Assembly: GCF_012563145.1 (NCBI RefSeq)
Contig: NZ_CP046230.1
Location: forward strand, 312,333-376,332
DNA length: 64,000 bases
Source of the DNA: Enterobacteriaceae endosymbiont of Plateumaris consimilis
Lineage (GTDB): Bacteria; Pseudomonadota; Gammaproteobacteria; Enterobacterales; Enterobacteriaceae
Direction: 5' to 3'
Shown one piece after another: positions 8,970-20,295 of the stretch. The notes below the pieces were generated by a model. That model was given only the letters and a program-made list of their open reading frames with translations, was not told the origin of the DNA and did no database searches. The first letter of the stretch is position 1. Every line of letters begins with the position of its first letter. A program made the position numbers and the translations under genes.

Positions 8970-10628
8970 TTATTCACATTTTGCAGCTTTAAAAGCTTCT
9001 GTCATAACATTATCAAAAGATGATCCTTTTTTATTTTTTTTAAAAATATTTTTGTCCACTTCTTTAATTGGCATGGTAAGATTTACTAGTCTATTTTTTC
9101 TATCAATATTAATTATTTTACTTTCAATATTACTTTTTACTTTAAAATATTTAATAAAATTTTCAATTTTACAATTTACTTGATCGGATAATTTTATATT
9201 ACCTAATATACCATCTAAAAATTTTATAGTTATTATTTTAGAATCAACGTTAATAATATTACCCTTAACAAGAATACCTTTTTTTTGTGCTATAATATAA
9301 TTATTTAATGGATCATCATTTAATTGTTTAATTCCTAAAGATATCCTCTCTCTTTCAGAGTCTACTTGAAGTACTATTGTTGTAATTTCATTTCCTTTTT
9401 TATAATTACGTACTTCTTCTTCACCATTATTAATCCAAGATAAATCAGATAAATGAACTAAACCATCAATACCTCCACTCAAACCAATAAAAATACCAAA
9501 ATCTGTTATAGATTTTATTTTACCTTTTACTTTATCTCCTTTATGATTATTTTTAGCAAATTCTAACCATGGATTAATAGTACACTGTTTTATTCCTAAA
9601 GAAATTCTTCTTCTTTCTTCATCAATGTCTAATACCATAACTTCTATTTTATCATTAATATTAACTACTTTTGAAGGGTGAATATTTTTATTAGTCCAAT
9701 CCATTTCAGATATATGTACTAATCCTTCAACTCCTTCTTCTATTTCAACAAAACATCCATAATCTGTTAAATTTGTTACTCTACCTATTGTTTTTTTATT
9801 TTCAGGATAACGTTGAGAAATAGATATCCAAGGATCTTCTCCTAATTGTTTGAGTCCTAATGAAACCCTAATTTTTTCTTTATCAAATTTTAATACTTTT
9901 ACAAAAATTTCTTCTCCTATATTCACAATTTCACTAGGATGTTTTACTCGTTTCCAAGCCATATCAGTAATATGTAATAGTCCATCGACTCCACCTAAAT
10001 CTACAAATGCACCATAATCAGTAAGATTTTTAACTAGTCCTTTAATCTTTATACCTTCATGTAAATTATTTAATAACTGGGTTCTTTCAGCGCTATTTTC
10101 AGATTCTATTACTGCTTTTCTAGATACAACTACATTATTACGTTTTTGATCTAATTTAATAACTTTAAAATTTAATTCTTTACCTTCTAAATGAAAAGTA
10201 TCTCTTATTGGTCTAATATCTACCAAAGAACCAGGTAAAAAAGATCGAATTCCATTTAAATCTACAGTAAAACCTCCTTTAACTTTTCCAGTAATAATAC
10301 CAGTAATGTTACTAACATTAGTATATGATTTTTCTAATATTAACCATGCTTCATGTCTTTTAGCTTTTTCTCTAGATAATATAGTTTCTCCAAATCCATC
10401 TTCTATAGCATCTAATGCAACATCTATTTTATCTCCTACTTTAATTTCAATATTACCTTGAGTATTTTTAAATTGTTCTATAGGAATATAAGATTCTGAT
10501 TTTAAACCAGCATCTACTAATACCAAATCTTTTTCAATAGAAATTATAATCCCAGTAATTATAGAACCTATATTAATAGTATTATTTTTTAAAGATTTTT
10601 CAAATAATTGAGCAAAACATTCAGTCAT
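8970..10628 (-). CDS. rpsA: 30S ribosomal protein S1
   Basis: 552 residues (557 in E. coli) with six S1-type OB-fold repeats; repeats 3-5 are best preserved (for example [24 protein letters not shown]). S1 binds mRNA at the 30S platform and helps unfold leaders, a useful property where Shine-Dalgarno sites are weak. The 258-nt spacer to aroA replaces cmk, which precedes rpsA in E. coli; I see no cmk remnant there. Confidence 0.97.
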   Translation of the reverse strand: MTECFAQLFEKSLKNNTINIGSIITGIIISIEKDLVLVDAGLKSESYIPIEQFKNTQGNIEIKVGDKIDVALDAIEDGFGETILSREKAKRHEAWLILEKSYTNVSNITGIITGKVKGGFTVDLNGIRSFLPGSLVDIRPIRDTFHLEGKELNFKVIKLDQKRNNVVVSRKAVIESENSAERTQLLNNLHEGIKIKGLVKNLTDYGAFVDLGGVDGLLHITDMAWKRVKHPSEIVNIGEEIFVKVLKFDKEKIRVSLGLKQLGEDPWISISQRYPENKKTIGRVTNLTDYGCFVEIEEGVEGLVHISEMDWTNKNIHPSKVVNINDKIEVMVLDIDEERRRISLGIKQCTINPWLEFAKNNHKGDKVKGKIKSITDFGIFIGLSGGIDGLVHLSDLSWINNGEEEVRNYKKGNEITTIVLQVDSERERISLGIKQLNDDPLNNYIIAQKKGILVKGNIINVDSKIITIKFLDGILGNIKLSDQVNCKIENFIKYFKVKSNIESKIINIDRKNRLVNLTMPIKEVDKNIFKKNKKGSSFDNVMTEAFKAAKCE

Positions 10629-10886
10629 ATTGATAGCTTTAACTATATAAAGTAAATATCTACTTAAATCCTATTAAGTATGATTTTTTTTAAAAAACTC
10701 ATATAATCCATATTATGAGAAGTTAATATAAATATATATATTTGTAATATTTATTTATTTAAATTTAACATTAATATTATTTAACTTCAACTATGCATAT
10801 AATGATTAATTTATAATTTAAATTTTATTTTTATTTGATAATACAAAAATATTTATATATGAATAAGAAATTTTCTAAATTATTAT

Positions 10887-12176
10887 TTAATAACAACTAA
10901 TTTTTTTAAAATCTTCAAAATAATTAGGATATGTTTTACTAATGCAATTAGGATTAATAATACGTACTGATTTATTAGATAGTGATAATAATGAAAAACA
11001 CATTGCCATTCTATGATCATTATAAGTTTCAATAATAGTACTTTTTATATTTTTAGGAGGAATTATAGTAATAAAATCTTGACCTTCTATTATAAAAGCT
11101 CCAGTTTTTCGTAATTCAGTAACCATAGCAGTTATACGATCAGTTTCTTTAACACGCCAATTATAAATATTTTTAATAGTAGTTATTCCTTTTGCAAATA
11201 AACTAGTTACAGCTATAGTCATAGCAGCATCAGGAATATGATTCATATCCATATTAATAGAATTTAATTTATTACGAGAACAAGAAATATAATTTTTTCC
11301 ATTATGTATTTTCGCTCCCATACATTTTAATACATCAATAAATTTAATATCTCCTTGAATACTATTTTTATTAATATTAATTAATTTGATTTTCCCACCT
11401 TTAATAGCAGCTGCTGCTAAAAAATATGAAGCAGATGATGCATCTCCTTCAATTGTATATTCTCCAGGAGAAAAATAATTTTGGTTACCATTAATAATAA
11501 AATTATTATAATTATTATTATATATCGTTATACCAAAAATTTTCATTAATTTAATTGTGACATCAATATATGGTTTAGAAACTAAATTATTTTTTATAAA
11601 AATTGATGTATCTATTTTTAATAAAGGACTAATCATTAATAATGATGTTAAAAATTGACTAGATATTGATCCTTCTATTTCAATATTATTTATTCCAGTA
11701 AATCCACCTTTTAAATGAATAGGAGGATAATTTTGATTATTTAAATATTCAATTTTAGCTCCACCCATACGTAAAGATTCAACAAGATGTCCAATAGGTC
11801 TTTCTAACATACGTGGTTCGCCAGTTAATATAATATTACAATTTTTATTTAAAGACAAAAGAGCAGTTAATGGTCTTATAACTGTTCCTGCATTACCTAA
11901 AAATAATGTTAATTTTTTATTACATTTAAAAAATTTATTATTTCCTATAATATCACAAATAGTATTATTATTAGACAAGTAATATTTAATACCTAATAAT
12001 TTTAATGCATTAAGCATATGATTAATATCATCACTATTTAATAGATTAATTAATCTAGTCTTCCCATTTGATAATGCAGATAATAATAATGCTCTATTAG
12101 AAATACTTTTAGATCCTGGTAATTTAATACAACCATTAATTTTATTAATAGGATTTAAAGTTAAAATATTTTTCAT
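10887..12176 (-). CDS. aroA: 5-enolpyruvylshikimate-3-phosphate synthase
   Basis: 429 residues (427 in E. coli). Substrate-binding signatures are present: [17 protein letters not shown] near 19-35, [15 protein letters not shown] near 93, [17 protein letters not shown] near 118, and [15 protein letters not shown] plus [15 protein letters not shown] near the C-terminus. It makes EPSP from shikimate-3-phosphate and PEP, the sixth step to chorismate and aromatic amino acids. Its retention fits a nutritional symbiont, though the rest of the pathway is outside this window. Transcribed with serC just upstream. Confidence 0.97.
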   Translation of the reverse strand: MKNILTLNPINKINGCIKLPGSKSISNRALLLSALSNGKTRLINLLNSDDINHMLNALKLLGIKYYLSNNNTICDIIGNNKFFKCNKKLTLFLGNAGTVIRPLTALLSLNKNCNIILTGEPRMLERPIGHLVESLRMGGAKIEYLNNQNYPPIHLKGGFTGINNIEIEGSISSQFLTSLLMISPLLKIDTSIFIKNNLVSKPYIDVTIKLMKIFGITIYNNNYNNFIINGNQNYFSPGEYTIEGDASSASYFLAAAAIKGGKIKLININKNSIQGDIKFIDVLKCMGAKIHNGKNYISCSRNKLNSINMDMNHIPDAAMTIAVTSLFAKGITTIKNIYNWRVKETDRITAMVTELRKTGAFIIEGQDFITIIPPKNIKSTIIETYNDHRMAMCFSLLSLSNKSVRIINPNCISKTYPNYFEDFKKISCY

Positions 12177-12222
12177 AATAAATTATTCATTTTATAGAAA
12201 ATTATATTTTTATTAATATTTT

Positions 12223-13314
12223 TTATATATATAATTTTTCAAAATTATTCATAAATTTTACTAAAGCTTGTACACCTTCTATAGGCATAGCATTATATAT
12301 TGAAGCTCTTATGCCACCAATAATACTATGTCCTTTAAGAAAATATAATCCTTGTTTCTCCGCTTCTTTTAAAAATTTATTTTCTATATTTTTTTTATTA
12401 ATTTTAAAAACTATATTAGTTATAGATCTGTTTTTAACAGATATATTATTTACATATATTTTACTATTATCTATAGTAGAATATAATAATTTTGCTTTTT
12501 TTTGATTTATTTTATTAATATATTTTACTCCTCCTTTTTTTTTTAACCATTTTACAACTAAACTAGATAAATATAATGAAAATGTTGGTGGTGTATTATA
12601 CATTGAGTTATTATCAGAAATAATTTTGTAATTTAAAACAGATGGTAATTCTTTACGATAATTATTTTTAATAATTAAATCATCTCTAATTATTACAATA
12701 GTTAGACCAGATGGACCAACATTTTTTTGAGTACTAGCATATATTATTCCATAATTTGTTATATTAATTTTTTTTGTAAGTATAGTAGAAGATAAGTCTG
12801 CAACAACAATTGCATCTTTAAACTTAGGATCTTCATTGATAGCTATACCTTCTATAGTTTCATTAGAACAATAATGAATATATATTGATTTATTATCTAA
12901 TAACCATTCATTCATTGGTTTTATATATAAAATATTATTAATTATTTTTCTGGTATGAATAATATTAGGTTTACAATATTTTTTTGCTTCTTCCATTGCT
13001 TTATAAGACCAATAACCGATATTTGCATAATCGGCTTTTTGATTATAATTAAGTAAATTCATTGGAATAGCAGCAAACTGTGTTCTTGCGCCTCCTTGAA
13101 AAAATAATATTTTATATGTATTAGGTATATTCATTAATATACGTAAGTCGTTTTCAAATTCTTCAACTAAATTTATAAAATATTTACTACGATGACTAAT
13201 TTCCATAACTGAAAAATTTAAATTATTCCAATTAATTAATTCGTTTTGTGCTTTTAATAATACTTTATGAGGTAAAACTGCTGGACCTGGACTAAAATTG
13301 AATATTTTTTTCAT
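12223..13314 (-). CDS. serC: Phosphoserine aminotransferase
   Basis: 363 residues (362 in E. coli). It begins MKKIFNFSPGPAVLP and has MEISHRSKYF, FFQGGARTQFAAIPMN and the PLP-lysine region ASTQKNVGPSGLTIVII. SerC makes 3-phosphoserine and also acts in pyridoxal phosphate synthesis. I start at the ATG at 13314, which matches the family N-terminus; a TTG five codons upstream would add extra residues. It lies 46 nt upstream of aroA, keeping the serC-aroA operon. Confidence 0.96.
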   Translation of the reverse strand: MKKIFNFSPGPAVLPHKVLLKAQNELINWNNLNFSVMEISHRSKYFINLVEEFENDLRILMNIPNTYKILFFQGGARTQFAAIPMNLLNYNQKADYANIGYWSYKAMEEAKKYCKPNIIHTRKIINNILYIKPMNEWLLDNKSIYIHYCSNETIEGIAINEDPKFKDAIVVADLSSTILTKKINITNYGIIYASTQKNVGPSGLTIVIIRDDLIIKNNYRKELPSVLNYKIISDNNSMYNTPPTFSLYLSSLVVKWLKKKGGVKYINKINQKKAKLLYSTIDNSKIYVNNISVKNRSITNIVFKINKKNIENKFLKEAEKQGLYFLKGHSIIGGIRASIYNAMPIEGVQALVKFMNNFEKLYI

Positions 13315-13370
13315 TAATAATATCCACAAAATTTAATATTGATAATATATTTAAATAATTTTTTTGATAT

Positions 13371-14489
13371 TTAAGTATCTTTTTTAGGTATAATTTTTTT
13401 ATGAGTATGAATAGACATTATGATACCAAAACTAGCAAGAGAAACTATGAGAGAAGTTCCTCCATAACTAAATAAAGGTAAAGGTATACCAACAACAGGT
13501 AACAAACCACTAACCATACCAATATTAACAAAAATATAAAAAAATAATATTGATATTATACCACTAATCGTAATTTTTCCAAAAAAATTTTCTGATTTTA
13601 AAGCTAAAATCATTCCTCTAAATATTAATATTGTATATAAAATTATTAATAATACTACTCCTATAAATCCAAATTCTTCTGCTAATACAGCAAAGATAAA
13701 ATCTGTAGATTTTTCTGGTAAAAATTCGTATTGATTTTGAGTACCATTTAACCATCCTTTACCTATTAATCCACCCGATCCAATAGCTATTTTAGACTGA
13801 ATAATATGATATCCTCTATTTAAAGGATCACTTTCAGGATGAAATAACATAAAAATTCTTTCTTTTTGATATTCATGAATAAATCCAAACCATGATATGG
13901 GTATTATTAATAATATTATTATTAAATTATTAATAATAATTTTCCATGATAATCCTGATAAAAATAAAATACATAATCCAGAAATAAAAATTAAAACACC
14001 ATTACCTAAATCAGGTTCATTAATTATCAAAATGGTAGGTATCATGATTAAAATCATTATTTGAAAATATTTTTTTAGAGACATAGGATGAATACTTTTA
14101 TTTATTATTTTAGCTATAATTAAAGGAATAGCTATTTTTATTATTTCTGATGGTTGAAATTTTATAAATTCTAAATCTAACCATCTTTGTGCACCTTTAC
14201 TAATATGTCCTATTATACAAACAATTGTTAATGATAAAATACAAAAAAAATATAATGAAAATGCATATTTTTCATAAAATTTTGGAGGAATTTGAGCAAA
14301 TATTATCATTATAATAAATCCTAATAACATTTGTATTAATTTATTTTGAAATATGTATTCATTTCCTCCAATAGCACTCCATGTAACTATAATACTTAAA
14401 GATAAAATTAATATAATACATATTAACAATATTAAATCAATATGTAATTTCGTAACAAAAAAATTATTAAAAAATTTTTTATTTTTCAT
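13371..14489 (-). CDS. mrdB: Rod-shape peptidoglycan glycosyltransferase RodA
   Basis: 372 residues (370 in E. coli), a SEDS-family protein with about ten membrane segments. Conserved blocks include GAQRWLDLEFIKFQPSEIIKIAIP, NEPDLGNGVLIF, and LPEKSTDFIFAVLAEEFGFIG with the family's essential aspartate region. It ends with IPLPLFSYGGTSLIVSLASFGI. It polymerises lipid II for cell elongation together with PBP2 encoded just upstream (17 nt). Their joint presence says this symbiont still builds a lateral murein wall. Confidence 0.96.
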   Translation of the reverse strand: MKNKKFFNNFFVTKLHIDLILLICIILILSLSIIVTWSAIGGNEYIFQNKLIQMLLGFIIMIIFAQIPPKFYEKYAFSLYFFCILSLTIVCIIGHISKGAQRWLDLEFIKFQPSEIIKIAIPLIIAKIINKSIHPMSLKKYFQIMILIMIPTILIINEPDLGNGVLIFISGLCILFLSGLSWKIIINNLIIILLIIPISWFGFIHEYQKERIFMLFHPESDPLNRGYHIIQSKIAIGSGGLIGKGWLNGTQNQYEFLPEKSTDFIFAVLAEEFGFIGVVLLIILYTILIFRGMILALKSENFFGKITISGIISILFFYIFVNIGMVSGLLPVVGIPLPLFSYGGTSLIVSLASFGIIMSIHTHKKIIPKKDT

Positions 14490-14506
14490 ATTTATATATA
14501 AATATA

Positions 14507-16372
14507 TTATTTTATTAAAAAATCTTTATTATGTGCAAAAATATAATCAAAAATTTTTCTCATAATATCTCCTATTACTAAATCTTTATTGTTTTCAATA
14601 ATAATTACAATAGCTATTTGTGGATTTTTATAAGGAGTATAAGCTATCATAAGTTTATGATCTCTTAAACTATCTTTTATTACATTAATATTATATTTTT
14701 TTATATTATTTAAATTAAAAACTTGTGCTGTACCAGATTTAGCAGCTATTATATATTTTGCAAATGATAAACTTTTATAAGCAGTACCATTATTATGATT
14801 TGCTACTCCATACATTCCTCTTTTTACTAATTTCCAATATTGATTAGATATATTTCTAATGGAAGCATAATGTTTAGATTTAAAAGGATAATATTTATCA
14901 TTTATTTTTATCTGTTTTAAAATATGAGGTTGTTTTACAATCCCATTATTGATTAATATTATTAATGCTTTGCTCATTTGTATTGGTGTTGTATACCAAT
15001 AACTTTGACCTATTCCTACAGATATAGTATCTCCTGTATACCAAGTATCTTGTTTATTATTTAATTTCCATTTCTTTGTTGGTAAATTACCTAATTTTTC
15101 ATTAGCTAAATCAACTTTTGTTAGTTCTCCATAACCAAATTTTTTCATCCAATGATGTATTTTATTAATACCCATATTAAAAGCTATTTGATAAAAAAAA
15201 GTATCCGCAGATTCTTCTAATGATTTAATAAGATCTAAATAACCATGTCCTGTTTTTTTCCAATCTTTATAACGTTTATGACATTTTGGTATTTCCCACC
15301 ACCCAGGATCAAAAATAATAGTTTTTTCATCTATTAATCCTAATTGCAAAGCAGCTATAGATATATATGGTTTAACTGTTGATGCTGGTGGATATATTCC
15401 TTGAATAGCACGATTAATAAGTGGTTTATTTTTATCATGTATTAAATGATTAAAAACTTTGTGAGTCATTCTACGTATAAATAAATTTGGATTAAAACTA
15501 GGTGTAGAAACCATAGCTAAAATACTACCATCTTTAGGATTTAAAACAATAAGAGCAGAACGTATATTCTGAGGTATTAATGATGAAACATATTTTTGTA
15601 ATTTAATATCTATACTTAAAAAAATATCATAACCTGCATATGCATTCTTTTGAGAAATTTGTTTTATAATATGTCTTCTATTATCTATTTCTATTTTTTT
15701 ATATCCTGTAATACCATGTAAAACATTTTCATAATATTTTTCAACTCCAGATTTACCAATATTTTTACTATGAATATAATTTTTTCTCTTTTTTTGTTTT
15801 ATTAAACTACGTAAATCTTCAATACTAATTCTTGATATATATCCAATAAAATGTGCACATATTGCACTATAAGGATAAAATCTTTTTTGATAAGTTACTA
15901 AAAAAAAACCTGGAAGTCTATACTTATTTAAAAAAAATTTTGCTACTTCAACATCATTTAAATCTACTTTCATAATTATTGGATGAACTGTATCTTTTTG
16001 TAGTGCTTTCAAAAATAATTTAACATTTTTTTTAGATATATGTATTATAGATCGTATTGTTCTTATTTTTTTTACAATATCTTTATTTTGAAAAGGTAAA
16101 AAAGCTAATTTATAAAAAGTTTTATTCATAGCTAATAATATTCCATTTCTATCATAAATTAGTCCTCTCATAGGTACTAAAGGTAATAATTTAATATAAT
16201 TTTTTTTAGATTTTTTTTCATAAAAATTAAATTTTATTATTTGTAAAGTATATAAATTAAATAATAAAATAGATAAAGATAATATAATAATTATTAATAA
16301 TAATATTATTCTTCGAATAAAATTTTGATTTTTTTTAGTATTACTTTGAGTAATATTAGAATCTAATATCAT
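14507..16372 (-). CDS. mrdA: Penicillin-binding protein 2 (transpeptidase)
   Basis: 621 residues (633 in E. coli). One N-terminal membrane helix (about 22-42), a dimerisation domain starting near PMRGLIYDRNGILLA, then the transpeptidase domain. The catalytic motifs are present: STVK in PPASTVKPY, SAD in EESADTFFYQ, and KSGT in AAKSGTAQVF. It cross-links murein for elongation as RodA's partner. rlmH and rsfS, which lie upstream in E. coli, are absent: holA follows within 53 nt. Confidence 0.97.
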   Translation of the reverse strand: MILDSNITQSNTKKNQNFIRRIILLLIIIILSLSILLFNLYTLQIIKFNFYEKKSKKNYIKLLPLVPMRGLIYDRNGILLAMNKTFYKLAFLPFQNKDIVKKIRTIRSIIHISKKNVKLFLKALQKDTVHPIIMKVDLNDVEVAKFFLNKYRLPGFFLVTYQKRFYPYSAICAHFIGYISRISIEDLRSLIKQKKRKNYIHSKNIGKSGVEKYYENVLHGITGYKKIEIDNRRHIIKQISQKNAYAGYDIFLSIDIKLQKYVSSLIPQNIRSALIVLNPKDGSILAMVSTPSFNPNLFIRRMTHKVFNHLIHDKNKPLINRAIQGIYPPASTVKPYISIAALQLGLIDEKTIIFDPGWWEIPKCHKRYKDWKKTGHGYLDLIKSLEESADTFFYQIAFNMGINKIHHWMKKFGYGELTKVDLANEKLGNLPTKKWKLNNKQDTWYTGDTISVGIGQSYWYTTPIQMSKALIILINNGIVKQPHILKQIKINDKYYPFKSKHYASIRNISNQYWKLVKRGMYGVANHNNGTAYKSLSFAKYIIAAKSGTAQVFNLNNIKKYNINVIKDSLRDHKLMIAYTPYKNPQIAIVIIIENNKDLVIGDIMRKIFDYIFAHNKDFLIK

Positions 16373-16425
16373 TAGATAATTACTTCCTTTATTTTTAATA
16401 ACAAACTAATATACACAATTATTTT

Positions 16426-17433
16426 TTATAAAATTAATAAAATCAATTGTTCTAAATCAATCCAAAAATATTTTTTAATATAATCATTAATTATAAATGT
16501 TTTTATATTTATTTCTATTTCTAATAATAATTTAATTGATAAATATAATTGATCATGAGTAATTTTTTTTAAAATTTTTTTTATAATTGAATATTTATCT
16601 ATAGGAATTAAAGATTTTTTTAATAAATAATAAAAATTATCTTTATTCATATTTCTTTTTAAGATTAAAAGTAAAAAAATATTTTTTTCTATTTTAGATA
16701 ATATTAAATAAGGACTTATTTGTTCATGTTTTAATTTATTTAGTATATTAATACTATGTTGTATTTTTTTTGAAAATATTAAATCATGAGATTTTATAAA
16801 TAAAAAATTATTTGTAATTTTTGAAAGAAATTTCAAATTAATATTACTTTTTTTAGGATATAATAAAGATATATCTTTAAGTGTTTGATATAAAAAAGTT
16901 AAATTATCTTCATATAAATAGCATAATAACTTACAACAAGAACTATTTAATAATAAATTTAATTTTTTAATTTTAATAAAGACCCAATTAATCAATTGTA
17001 TGTTATTTAATTTATTACATATTCTTAATAAAAAAAAATGATTATTGATTATTTTAAATATAAAATTAGAAGAAATAGCAATATCTGTATGTATTTCTAA
17101 TATAAGAATAATATCAATATTAATAATTTTAAAAAGATTAATTATTTTTTTTTTACAATTAATAAATATTTTTTTATCAAGAAAAATTAGATTTATTATT
17201 TCTTTTTTATAAAAAATATTTCTTTCTAAAAACTTATGAAAAATATTATTCCATTCAGTATGATTATCTATAACAATAGAACTATATTCTACAAAACCTA
17301 ATACTTTTGTATTATTACGTAATTTAATAACAGTTCTTTTTATAAAAAAAGATTCATTACCAGCTAATATGTAGCAATTATATTTATTCTGATAAATATC
17401 AATATCTATATTTTTTACTAAAACTTGATTCAT
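16426..17433 (-). CDS. holA: DNA polymerase III delta subunit
   Basis: 335 residues (343 in E. coli). The sequence is strongly drifted but keeps the HolA outline: YILAGNESFFIKR near 20-32, [68 protein letters not shown] and the C-terminal helical domain. Delta opens the beta clamp during loading. Position between leuS and mrdA matches E. coli (lptE and nadD lost). It works with DnaX, whose gene begins at the end of this window. Confidence 0.87.
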   Translation of the reverse strand: MNQVLVKNIDIDIYQNKYNCYILAGNESFFIKRTVIKLRNNTKVLGFVEYSSIVIDNHTEWNNIFHKFLERNIFYKKEIINLIFLDKKIFINCKKKIINLFKIINIDIILILEIHTDIAISSNFIFKIINNHFFLLRICNKLNNIQLINWVFIKIKKLNLLLNSSCCKLLCYLYEDNLTFLYQTLKDISLLYPKKSNINLKFLSKITNNFLFIKSHDLIFSKKIQHSINILNKLKHEQISPYLILSKIEKNIFLLLILKRNMNKDNFYYLLKKSLIPIDKYSIIKKILKKITHDQLYLSIKLLLEIEINIKTFIINDYIKKYFWIDLEQLILLIL

Positions 17434-17530
17434 AAAAAATATTATTAATAATCTCTTAAATTTAATAATTTTAATTATTTAATAATATCATTATATAAAA
17501 ATTATAACAAAAAATTTTATAAATATTTTG

Positions 17531-20077
17531 TCATTTTATAACAATGTTAAATATTTTATTTGGTACATAAATTGTTTTAATTATATTATGATTTAATATA
17601 AGTTTTAATATTTTTTTATGATTTAATATATATTTTTTAATATTATCTTTAGAATTTTTATAACTATATGGTATATTAATTATATATTTTTTTTTCCCAT
17701 TAAGTTGTATAATAATATTAAATGATTTTTTTTTATCAAATTGAATATTAATAACTACAGGCCATGTTTCGTTATCAATATCATTACTATTACCGATATA
17801 TTTCCATAATACAAAAGAAAAATGTGGTGTAAATGGATATAACATTTTAATTATAACTATTAATGCATCATGAATAATAATATGATCTTCTAAATTAGAA
17901 ATTTTATATTTTGTTATTTTATTTACCAATAACATTATTGATGATATTGCTGTATTAAAAATTTGTTTTTTTCCAATATCATTTGAAACTTTAATTATTA
18001 TTTTATTTATATATTCTTGTAATAATCTTTGTTTTAAATTTATTTTTGAATAAAAAATTTGTTTATTTATATTTTTTATATTGCAATTAAATTTATTATG
18101 TTGAAATATAAATTTCCATATTTTTTTTAAAAATCTAGACATACCTTTAATTCCTGATTCTTTCCATTTTAAAGATACACTAGGTGGTGCAGCAAACATT
18201 ATAAAAATACGTAAAATGTCAGCTCCATATTTTTTTATTATATTTTCTGGATCTATTCCATTATTTTTAGATTTAGACATTTTAATCATACCATTATATA
18301 TTAATTTTCTACCTGTATTATCTTCAACATCAATGATATTATTATTTTTATCTCTTTTTTTAACGATAACATTAACAGGTGATATCCAATGACATTTGTT
18401 ATTTTTATCTATATAATAAAATGAATCAGCTAATACCATTCCTTGACATAATAAATTTTTAACAGGTTCATCGTTTTCTAATAATTTAAAATCTCTCATT
18501 AATTTATGAAAAAATCTAAAATATATTAAATGCATAGTAGCATGTTCTATTCCACCTATATATTGATCAACTGGTAGCCAATATTTTACTGAAGATCTAT
18601 TTAACATTTCTTTATTATATTTAGGACAAGTATATCTTGCATAATACCAAGAAGATTCTATAAAAGTATCAAAAGTATCTATTTCTCTAATTCCTTTGTT
18701 TCCGTTTAAATTATATTTAAACCAATCTAAATTATCATTAACTTTTTCACTATAATTTTGTTGTGTATTATTAAAAATTTCACTAGGAAATGATATTGGT
18801 AAATCTTTTTCTTTTAAGGGAAAAATTTTTTTATTATTTAATATAACAACAGGTATAGGTGTACCCCATAAACGTTGTCTTGAAATACTCCAATCTTTTA
18901 ATCGATAATATATTTTTTTTTTTGCTATATTTTGCTTAATTAAGTATTGAGTCAATAATTGAATATTTTTTTGATTATAGTTAAAATTATTAACTATTAA
19001 ATTTATATTATTATTTTTAATAATAGGTATATTATGTTTTTGCGCAAATATTAGATCTTGTTTACTATGAGTAGGTATTCCAATAGTAGCTTGAATATTA
19101 TAATGATGAGAAATTTTATTAACAATTAATATTGGAATTTTTTTTTTTGTTATTATATTAATAGCAAATAATCCACTATCGATAGATAATTCTTCAATAT
19201 TATTATCTTGTAATAATAAATCACATGATTTTATAAAATTATTAATTTTAGTATTTATATAAGAAATTTTTTTAAGTAAAGGATGATTAAATAATATTTT
19301 TATAAAACAAATATTTATATAAAAATAAATATTTTTTATAAAAACTTGAATATTATCATTACTATTAAAAATATTAAAATTTATGTCTAATCCTTCTATT
19401 TTACCTATCCAATTCATTTGCATAGTTTTAACTTTTTGTGGCCAACCATGTAATGTTTTTAATGAATTTAATAATTCTTCAGCATAAGTAGTAATTTTAA
19501 GAAACCATTGAGAAATAGATTTTTTTATAACATTACTATTACATCTCCAACAACGATTTTTATGAACTTGTTCATTAGCTAATACAGTTTGATCTATTGG
19601 ACACCAATTTACGGGTGAAATTTTTTTATAAACTAATCCATGATTATATAATTTTAAAAAAAACCATTGTTCCCAACGATAATAATCAGAATGACAAGTT
19701 GTTATTTCTCTATCCCAATCATAACTAAAACCTAATAATTTTAATTGTTTTTTCATATAATGAATATTATTTTTAGTCCATATATCTGGTCTAATATTGT
19801 TATTCATAGCAGCATTTTCTGCAGGTAAACCAAAAGCGTCCCAACCTATAGGATGTAAAACATTTTTACCCAACATACGTTGATATCTAGCAATCACATC
19901 TCCGATTGTATAATTACGCACGTGTCCCATATGTAATTTTCCTGATGGGTAAGGTAACATAGAAAGACAATAAAATTTTTTTTTATGTTTATCTTCAGTA
20001 ACTTTAAATGTTTTATTTATATCCCATATTTTTTGTACATATGATTCTATTTCTGCAGGTAAATATTCTTTTTTCAT
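17531..20077 (-). CDS. leuS: Leucyl-tRNA synthetase with degraded editing domain
   Basis: 848 residues (860 in E. coli). The class I catalytic core is intact: HMGH at residues 49-52, PIGWDAFGLPAENAA, WCPIDQTVLANEQV with the zinc region CWRC, IYYRLKDWSISRQRLWG, and KMSKS near 610. The CP1 insertion (about residues 225-395) is not: the TTRPDT motif that binds the misacylated 3' end aligns without gaps to IKNIYF. VPGHDQRD aligns to IPTHSKQD, which changes the first aspartate to serine. The enzyme probably charges tRNA-Leu but cannot clear norvaline or isoleucine. The ATG at 20077 is chosen because it matches E. coli and has AAGGTG 12 nt upstream; a GTG at 20089 lies within that site. lptE is lost downstream. 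Confidence 0.97.
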   Translation of the reverse strand: MKKEYLPAEIESYVQKIWDINKTFKVTEDKHKKKFYCLSMLPYPSGKLHMGHVRNYTIGDVIARYQRMLGKNVLHPIGWDAFGLPAENAAMNNNIRPDIWTKNNIHYMKKQLKLLGFSYDWDREITTCHSDYYRWEQWFFLKLYNHGLVYKKISPVNWCPIDQTVLANEQVHKNRCWRCNSNVIKKSISQWFLKITTYAEELLNSLKTLHGWPQKVKTMQMNWIGKIEGLDINFNIFNSNDNIQVFIKNIYFYINICFIKILFNHPLLKKISYINTKINNFIKSCDLLLQDNNIEELSIDSGLFAINIITKKKIPILIVNKISHHYNIQATIGIPTHSKQDLIFAQKHNIPIIKNNNINLIVNNFNYNQKNIQLLTQYLIKQNIAKKKIYYRLKDWSISRQRLWGTPIPVVILNNKKIFPLKEKDLPISFPSEIFNNTQQNYSEKVNDNLDWFKYNLNGNKGIREIDTFDTFIESSWYYARYTCPKYNKEMLNRSSVKYWLPVDQYIGGIEHATMHLIYFRFFHKLMRDFKLLENDEPVKNLLCQGMVLADSFYYIDKNNKCHWISPVNVIVKKRDKNNNIIDVEDNTGRKLIYNGMIKMSKSKNNGIDPENIIKKYGADILRIFIMFAAPPSVSLKWKESGIKGMSRFLKKIWKFIFQHNKFNCNIKNINKQIFYSKINLKQRLLQEYINKIIIKVSNDIGKKQIFNTAISSIMLLVNKITKYKISNLEDHIIIHDALIVIIKMLYPFTPHFSFVLWKYIGNSNDIDNETWPVVINIQFDKKKSFNIIIQLNGKKKYIINIPYSYKNSKDNIKKYILNHKKILKLILNHNIIKTIYVPNKIFNIVIK

Positions 20078-20295
20078 ATTTATAAACACCTTATATATTT
20101 TATCTATATTATTTACTAATAAAAATTAGTGTTTTATATAAGTAAAATATGTAATTTTTTATATAAAAATAATATTTGTAATAAAAAATTTAATATTATT
20201 AGTTATTTTTCTTAATATAAATATATTTAGTTTAAATTTATATTATATAATAATATATAAATATTAATTTTTATATAAAAATATTTATATAAAAA

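Noticed and set aside
17531-20077. leuS as a frameshifted or split pseudogene
   Set aside because: The frame is open throughout and all synthetic-site motifs are present in order; only the editing insert is degraded.
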